Below are positions 5,575 through 8,695 of a stretch of 8,695 bases of DNA, in pieces. How positions within the stretch are numbered: the stretch's first letter is position 1; each line of letters starts with the position of its first letter. Source of the stretch: Desulfovibrio sp. UBA4079 (GTDB lineage: Bacteria > Desulfobacterota > Desulfovibrionia > Desulfovibrionales > Desulfovibrionaceae). The stretch covers positions 1 through 8,695 of the forward strand of contig DFYP01000177.1 in NCBI GenBank assembly GCA_002382645.1, in the 5' to 3' direction. The translations under genes and the position numbers were made by a program. A model generated the notes under the pieces. It was given only the letters and a program-made list of their open reading frames with translations, did not search any database and was not told where the DNA came from.

Positions 5575-6347
5575 GCCGGAACGGGCGCGGGCTGGGCGGC
5601 CTTGAGGGCCAGGCCGGGCTTGTCCAGGCGGGCCAGCCAGTCGCGGGCCTCGCTGAACCCCGGGTTCAGGGCCAGGGCCCGCTGCAGGGCCTTCTTGGCC
5701 CCGGCCAGGTCGTTGTTCTCCAGGTGGGCCCGGGCGATGTTGAAGTAGAGGTTCTCGTCGTCCTGGGCGAAGTCCAGGGCCCGGGTGTAGTATTCCAGGG
5801 CCTGGCCGCACATCCCGGCCTTGCGCAGCTGCATCCCGAACTCGTTGAACAGGTGTTTGTGGCGGGCCTCGAAGGCCGCCTCCAGACCCACCAGGCGCCG
5901 GAGCACCAGGTCGGCCTTGTCCTTGTCCCCGCGCTGGAGATAGACCAGGCCGATGCCGAAGTTGGCCCGGATGTTCTGCTCGTCCAGCCGGAGGGCGCTC
6001 TGGAAGTTCAGTTCCGCGGTGAACGGCTGGCCCAGCTTGAGGTGGCGCTCGCCGCTGGCCAGGTGCTTGTTCAGCTCGACCAGCTGGGGGTAGAGCTGCT
6101 TGTGGTAGTATTCGGGCTCGGGCAGGTAGTCGGCCAGCAGCTCCTCGCGGGAGATGGTCTGCAGCGGCCCGAACGGCACGTGGCTCTCGTTCACGGCCTG
6201 GACCTCGATCTTGCCCTCGGGATTCTCGCAGACATAGACGTAGATGGTGGCGGTGGTCTTCTTGGCCGTGGCGCCGGTGCCCACCTTGGAGGTCTTCTGG
6301 ATGGAGAAGGCCCCCTGGATGCGCTCTTCGGACAGACAGCAGATCAT
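5571..6347 (-). CDS. TPR-repeat protein, Desulfovibrio-type
   Basis: This is a 258-residue soluble protein with an AGGGGG ribosome site 7 bases before the ATG at 6347. Residues 1-75 form a non-repeat N-terminal region (SEERIQGAFSIQKTSKVGTG, then a beta-rich stretch and SREELLADY). Four TPR units follow at about 92-125, 126-159, 163-196 and 197-230, with the typical G-Y/A-A-P spacing (ANFGIGLVYLQRGDKDKA; NLYFNIARAHLENNDLAGA; ALALNP). The tail is Ala/Pro-rich. No signal peptide is seen: the two early cysteines follow Met-Ile without a hydrophobic stretch. TPRs mediate protein contacts, and the partner is unknown. I recall proteins with this N-terminal pattern from Desulfovibrio genomes, without a defined role. 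Its stop overlaps the cfa stop. Confidence is high for the gene, low for any role. Confidence 0.9.
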   Translation of the reverse strand: MICCLSEERIQGAFSIQKTSKVGTGATAKKTTATIYVYVCENPEGKIEVQAVNESHVPFGPLQTISREELLADYLPEPEYYHKQLYPQLVELNKHLASGERHLKLGQPFTAELNFQSALRLDEQNIRANFGIGLVYLQRGDKDKADLVLRRLVGLEAAFEARHKHLFNEFGMQLRKAGMCGQALEYYTRALDFAQDDENLYFNIARAHLENNDLAGAKKALQRALALNPGFSEARDWLARLDKPGLALKAAQPAPVPA

Positions 6348-6505
6348 GATGGCGCCCCCTCTGGACTGGAACTGCGGCGAGGGGGACGGGCTGGCGCGGG
6401 CGGGGCGAGGCGTCTCGCGAGCGGCCCGGCAGTCTCGGGGCAGTGCCGAGATCCGCGGCTTTCCGTCCCTGTCTCACGGCAGGTTTGGCGTTTGTCGCAG
6501 AATCA

Positions 6506-6534
6506 CCGTTACGAGCAGAGAGGCAGGCTGTCAA
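6506..6534 (-). promoter_or_regulatory. Candidate promoter for the TPR gene, with an operator-like palindrome
   Basis: On the minus strand a perfect TTGACA (-35, at 6534-6529) is followed after 17 bases by a weak TAACGG (6511-6506). The -35 box sits in the middle of CAGGCTTGACAGCCTG (6524-6539), a perfect six-base-arm palindrome, which is a classic position for a repressor site. The poor -10 keeps confidence low. Confidence 0.3.
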
Positions 6535-6548
6535 GCCTGACCATTGCA

Positions 6549-6611
6549 GGGTTATTTCTTGTCGTTCCGCCGAAGTGGCCGCGCGTCACACAATCGCCGC
6601 CCAAATAACCC
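6549..6611. repeat. Spaced inverted repeat GGGTTATTT / AAATAACCC
   Basis: Perfect nine-base arms at 6549-6557 and 6603-6611 enclose 45 bases, which contain nested TTGT/ACAA and GTG/CAC complements. There is no T-run downstream on either strand, so it is not a terminator. It may be a pair of protein sites or an RNA structure. Confidence 0.5.
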
Positions 6612-6648
6612 GAAAAAAGAGTCTCCGGGCCGCGATCCGGGCCGCCCG

Positions 6649-6672
6649 GGACGGGAGAAACAAAACCCGTCC
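6649..6672. repeat. Hairpin GGACGGG / CCCGTCC just upstream of the dehydrogenase promoter
   Basis: Seven perfect pairs surround an A-rich ten-base loop (6656-6665). It ends 6 bases before the candidate -35 box, where an activator or repressor could bind. It shares two bases with an alternative hairpin CCGGGC/GCCCGG at 6625-6649, so the two are mutually exclusive as RNA. Confidence 0.5.
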
Positions 6673-6678
6673 AACAGG

Positions 6679-6707
6679 TTGCCTGGCTCCGGGCCCTGGC
6701 ATACAAC
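6679..6707 (+). promoter_or_regulatory. Candidate sigma-70 promoter for the dehydrogenase-PilZ pair
   Basis: TTGCCT (6679-6684) and TACAAC (6702-6707) are each four of six to consensus, with exactly 17 bases between them. The start would fall near 6714, giving a leader of about 17 bases before the GTG at 6731. Confidence 0.4.
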
Positions 6708-6730
6708 AGTGGCATGAGAGAACCGCGGCC

Positions 6731-7693
6731 GTGAGGGCCCTGATCTTCGAGAACGGCCGCTCCCGGCTGGAGGAGCGGCCCAGGCCCGTGCCCGCGCCGG
6801 GCGAGGCCTTGGTGCGCGTGCTCCTGGCCGGGATCTGCAACACCGACCTGGAGCTGCTCCAGGGCTACTACGGCTTTTCCGGGGTGCCCGGCCACGAGTT
6901 CGTGGGCCTGGTGGAGGAGTGCCCCGGGGCCCCGCAGTGGGTGGGCAAGCGGGTTTCCGCGGACATCAACTGCGGCTGCGGGACCTGCGCCCAGTGCCGC
7001 GGCGGCGACCCCCGGCACTGCCCCGGCCGCACCGTGCTCGGCATCGTGAACCGGCCCGGCTGCTTTGCGGACTACCTCACCGTGCCCGCCCGGAACCTGG
7101 TGCCCGTGCCCGAGGGCCTGCCCCTGGACGCGGCGGTGTTCTGCGAGCCCCTGGCCGCGGCCCTGGAGCCCGGCCGCCAGCTGGACCTGCACGGCAAAAG
7201 CCTGCTCGTCCTGGGCGACGGCAAGCTCGGCCTGCTCACGGCCCTGGGCCTGGCCCAGGACTGCCCGGACCTGGTCCTGGCCGGACGCCACGCCGAAAAG
7301 CTGGCCCTGGCCGGGGACCTGCGCACCGAGCTGCTTTCCGCGGACGAGGCCCCGGCCCGGGTCCGCGAACGGCTCGGGCGGTTCGACGTGGTCATCGAGG
7401 CCACGGGCAACGAGCACGGCCTGGACCTGGCCCTGGAGCTGGTGCGCAGCGAGGGCGTCGTGGTGGCCAAGACCACCTCGCGCAACCCCTCGCGCCTGGA
7501 CCTGGCCCGGCTCGTGGTCGAGGAGATCACGCTGCTGGGCTCGCGCTGCGGCAACCAGTCCCTGGCCATGGAGCGCCTGGCCCGGGGCCTGGACCCCCGG
7601 CCGCTCATCACGGCCCGTTTTCCCCTGGAGGAGCACGCCCAGGCCCTGGCCCGGGCGCAGCGCCCGGCCCTCAAGGTGCTGTTGACCTTTTAA
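6731..7693 (+). CDS. Zinc-dependent medium-chain alcohol dehydrogenase-like protein
   Basis: With the GTG at 6731 the protein has 320 residues and begins RALIFENGRSRLEERPRP, as expected for this family. The upstream open frame has no better start, and the ribosome site is weak. The GroES-like catalytic domain carries the catalytic zinc ligands Cys36 (GICNTDL), His55 (GHEFVG) and Glu139 (CEP). It also carries a full structural zinc lobe, Cys83, Cys86, Cys89 and Cys97. The Rossmann part has GDGKLG (162-167) after LLVL. The second strand ends AGRHAEK without an acidic residue, so NADP rather than NAD is possible. It belongs to the threonine/sorbitol dehydrogenase-like MDR proteins; the substrate cannot be named. 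It is about 20-30 residues shorter than typical threonine dehydrogenases. The PilZ gene follows after 12 bases, so the two are probably co-transcribed. Confidence 0.9.
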   Translation: MRALIFENGRSRLEERPRPVPAPGEALVRVLLAGICNTDLELLQGYYGFSGVPGHEFVGLVEECPGAPQWVGKRVSADINCGCGTCAQCRGGDPRHCPGRTVLGIVNRPGCFADYLTVPARNLVPVPEGLPLDAAVFCEPLAAALEPGRQLDLHGKSLLVLGDGKLGLLTALGLAQDCPDLVLAGRHAEKLALAGDLRTELLSADEAPARVRERLGRFDVVIEATGNEHGLDLALELVRSEGVVVAKTTSRNPSRLDLARLVVEEITLLGSRCGNQSLAMERLARGLDPRPLITARFPLEEHAQALARAQRPALKVLLTF

Positions 7694-7705
7694 GCGGAGG
7701 AGACC

Positions 7706-8428
7706 ATGCCGGAACGCGATCCCGCCCAGCCCGTCGCCCCGGAAACCGAGGCCCCGGAACAGGGGGTGGCCGGCGCCGTCTGCCTGGACATCGAGGTGGG
7801 CGGCAGCGTGCTCGTGGAGATCGAGGGCCTGCGCCGCAGCTTCAAGTCCCGCTTCGTGGGCTGGGATTGCGGCCGCTTCGTGCTGATGACCTTTCCCTCC
7901 CGGCCCGAGATCCGCGACCACCTCTACCAGGACCGCGGGCTCATCCTGCGCTATCTGCACAAGGACGGCGTGCTCCGCGGGTTCCATTCCACGGTGGACG
8001 CGGTGCTGTTCAAGCCCGAGCGCCTGCTGTTCGCGCGCTATCCCACCTCGGTGGAGAGCCTGAGCCTGCGCAAGGAGGACCGGGTCAACTGCTTTGTGCG
8101 CGCCCGGGTGGCCCCGGCCGCGGGCGGAGACGAGACCGCGGGCCTTTTGCTGAACATCTCGCGCAGCGGCTGCCGCCTGGCCCTGGGGGCCCAGCCCCCG
8201 GCCCCCCACCCCCAGCACGTGGTGGGCCAGGCCCTGACCCTCACCAGCCGGTTCTTCGGCCTGCCCGAGGAGCGCCGGGTGCCGGTGAGCGTGCGGGCCC
8301 TGCACCTGGAGCCCGGGCGGCTCTCCCTGGGCCTGCTGTTCGACACCCTGCCCGAGGACATCGTGCGGGAGATCGACGCCTACACCCAGGACATCCGCAC
8401 CACCCTGGGCCTGCCCGGGGAGCCCTGA
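7706..8428 (+). CDS. PilZ-domain c-di-GMP receptor with YcgR-like N-terminal domain
   Basis: This 240-residue cytosolic protein has a strong GGAGGAG ribosome site close to the ATG. A Pro/Glu-rich start (1-22) leads into a YcgR-type beta-barrel (about 27-115; VGGSVLVEIEGLRRSFKSRF at 31-50, then RYLHKDG at 82-88). A PilZ domain follows (about 120-230). Both c-di-GMP contact motifs are intact: R-x3-R as Arg122-Lys-Glu-Asp-Arg126, and N-x-S-x2-G as Asn150-Ile-Ser-Arg-Ser-Gly155. YcgR-like proteins bind c-di-GMP and slow flagellar rotation; others act on secretion or polysaccharide synthesis. A chemotaxis receptor gene converges on it, which fits a motility role but does not prove it. It shares an operon with the dehydrogenase and ends before a bidirectional terminator. 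Confidence 0.93.
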   Translation: MPERDPAQPVAPETEAPEQGVAGAVCLDIEVGGSVLVEIEGLRRSFKSRFVGWDCGRFVLMTFPSRPEIRDHLYQDRGLILRYLHKDGVLRGFHSTVDAVLFKPERLLFARYPTSVESLSLRKEDRVNCFVRARVAPAAGGDETAGLLLNISRSGCRLALGAQPPAPHPQHVVGQALTLTSRFFGLPEERRVPVSVRALHLEPGRLSLGLLFDTLPEDIVREIDAYTQDIRTTLGLPGEP

Positions 8429-8482
8429 GCCGGGCTGGGGACGGTTGCGGATCATTGGGGAAGGCCCTGGAGCGAGGGCCGG

Positions 8483-8516
8483 AAAAAAGGCGGGGATCGG
8501 CTCCCCGCCTTTCTTC
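8483..8516. terminator. Bidirectional intrinsic terminator
   Basis: AAAGGCGGGGA (8486-8496) and TCCCCGCCTTT (8502-8512) are perfect 11-base arms around TCGGC. Read on the minus strand, the stem is followed by six T and ends the chemotaxis receptor gene. Read on the plus strand, the tail TTTCTTCC is weaker and ends the PilZ operon. A second hairpin GGCCCT/AGGGCC lies at 8463-8480. Confidence 0.88.
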
Positions 8517-8529
8517 CTAGCCGGTCCGG

Positions 8530-8695
8530 CTAGTCCTGCATGTCGTTGATGATGGTCTTGAGCTCCTGGGCCAGTCGGGCCAGGTCGGAGACGGCCTGGG
8601 CCGACTGGGTCATGGCCTCGGCGGTCTCGCCCGCGATGCGGTTGATGTCCTCGGTGGTCCGGGAGATCTCCTCGCTGGCCGCGGACTGCTCCTCG
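8530..8695 (-). CDS. Methyl-accepting chemotaxis protein, C-terminal end (partial)
   Basis: The minus strand gives the last 54 residues of a chemotaxis receptor: EEQSAASEEISRTTEDINRI, then AGETAEAMTQSAQAVSDLAR and LAQELKTIINDMQD, ending at TAG. This is the heptad-patterned returning helix of the cytoplasmic coiled coil, with the Gln-Ser-Ala-Ala-Ser-Glu-Glu segment found near methylation sites of many receptors. The sensor and membrane parts and the kinase-contact tip lie beyond the window edge, so the ligand is unknown. There is no C-terminal CheR/CheB-tethering pentapeptide (NWETF type). The stop codon lies within the near-palindrome at 8517-8533. Confidence 0.9.
   Translation of the reverse strand, partial: EEQSAASEEISRTTEDINRIAGETAEAMTQSAQAVSDLARLAQELKTIINDMQD

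Larger units (their letters stand above)
6348..6730. other. 383-base divergent region rich in inverted repeats
   Basis: No gene is supported here, although the dehydrogenase frame stays open upstream. The region holds a hairpin TCTCGG/CCGAGA (6433-6451), the palindrome CAGGCT-N4-AGCCTG (6524-6539), a spaced repeat GGGTTATTT/AAATAACCC (6549-6611), CCGGGC/GCCCGG (6625-6649) and GGACGGG/CCCGTCC (6649-6672). It also carries promoter candidates in both directions. The minus-strand leader before the TPR gene would be about 150 bases long. Confidence 0.6.

Noticed and set aside
4399..6608. Long open frames on both strands across cfa and the TPR gene
   Set aside because: They span two convergent genes with clear family motifs, and their translations are Pro/Gly/Arg-rich shadows.
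6549..6611. Intrinsic terminator or insertion-sequence ends
   Set aside because: No T-run follows the arms on either strand, no transposase lies between them, and no flanking target duplication was seen.
6443..6730. N-terminal extension of the dehydrogenase
   Set aside because: The family N-terminus begins at GTG 6731, and the upstream part is full of inverted repeats and a promoter candidate.
6509..8520. Long open frames antisense to, or out of frame with, the dehydrogenase and PilZ genes
   Set aside because: These are composition-driven shadows with no ribosome site or recognisable domain; the real frames have intact catalytic and binding motifs.

Overview
The window is GC-rich bacterial DNA with dense, short-spaced genes. 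The gene set and protein style suggest a sulfate-reducing deltaproteobacterium (Desulfovibrionaceae-like). The pointers are a short-form CstA carbon-starvation permease, a TPR protein of a type I recall from Desulfovibrio genomes, a PilZ protein with a YcgR-like N-terminal domain, and a methyl-accepting chemotaxis protein tail. This placement is inference from protein flavour, not a database match. I see no rRNA, tRNA, CRISPR array, insertion sequence or phage gene.

Layout, left to right. (1) Positions 1-305, minus strand: start of an NfeD-like membrane protein, cut by the window edge. (2) 403-972, plus: a small single-pass membrane protein whose cytoplasmic N-terminus looks like a Nif11-type domain. 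(3) 973-1285: a 313-base regulatory gap with sigma-54-like and sigma-70-like promoter candidates and an FNR-like palindrome. (4) 1286-3469, plus: cstA followed by a ComFB-family protein, joined by an intercistronic hairpin and closed by a strong terminator. (5) 3575-4258, minus: a cysteine-free Crp/Fnr regulator, divergent from (6) cfa at 4444-5574, plus, cyclopropane fatty acid synthase. (7) 5571-6347, minus: a TPR protein; it and cfa end on the same palindromic CTAG. (8) 6348-6730: a 383-base divergent region crowded with inverted repeats. (9) 6731-8428, plus: a zinc-dependent medium-chain dehydrogenase followed 12 bases later by a PilZ c-di-GMP receptor. (10) A bidirectional terminator, then 8530-8695, minus: the C-terminal end of a chemotaxis receptor.

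The common thread is adaptation to nutritional and envelope stress: uptake during carbon limitation (CstA), membrane lipid modification (Cfa), a metabolic or redox-type Crp/Fnr regulator, and two probable cyclic-dinucleotide effectors (ComFB, PilZ) next to a chemotaxis receptor. The least ordinary items are the cstA-ComFB pairing, the Nif11-like membrane protein, and the two structured regulatory regions at 973-1285 and 6348-6730. I do not see a clear multi-gene defence or biosynthetic system.
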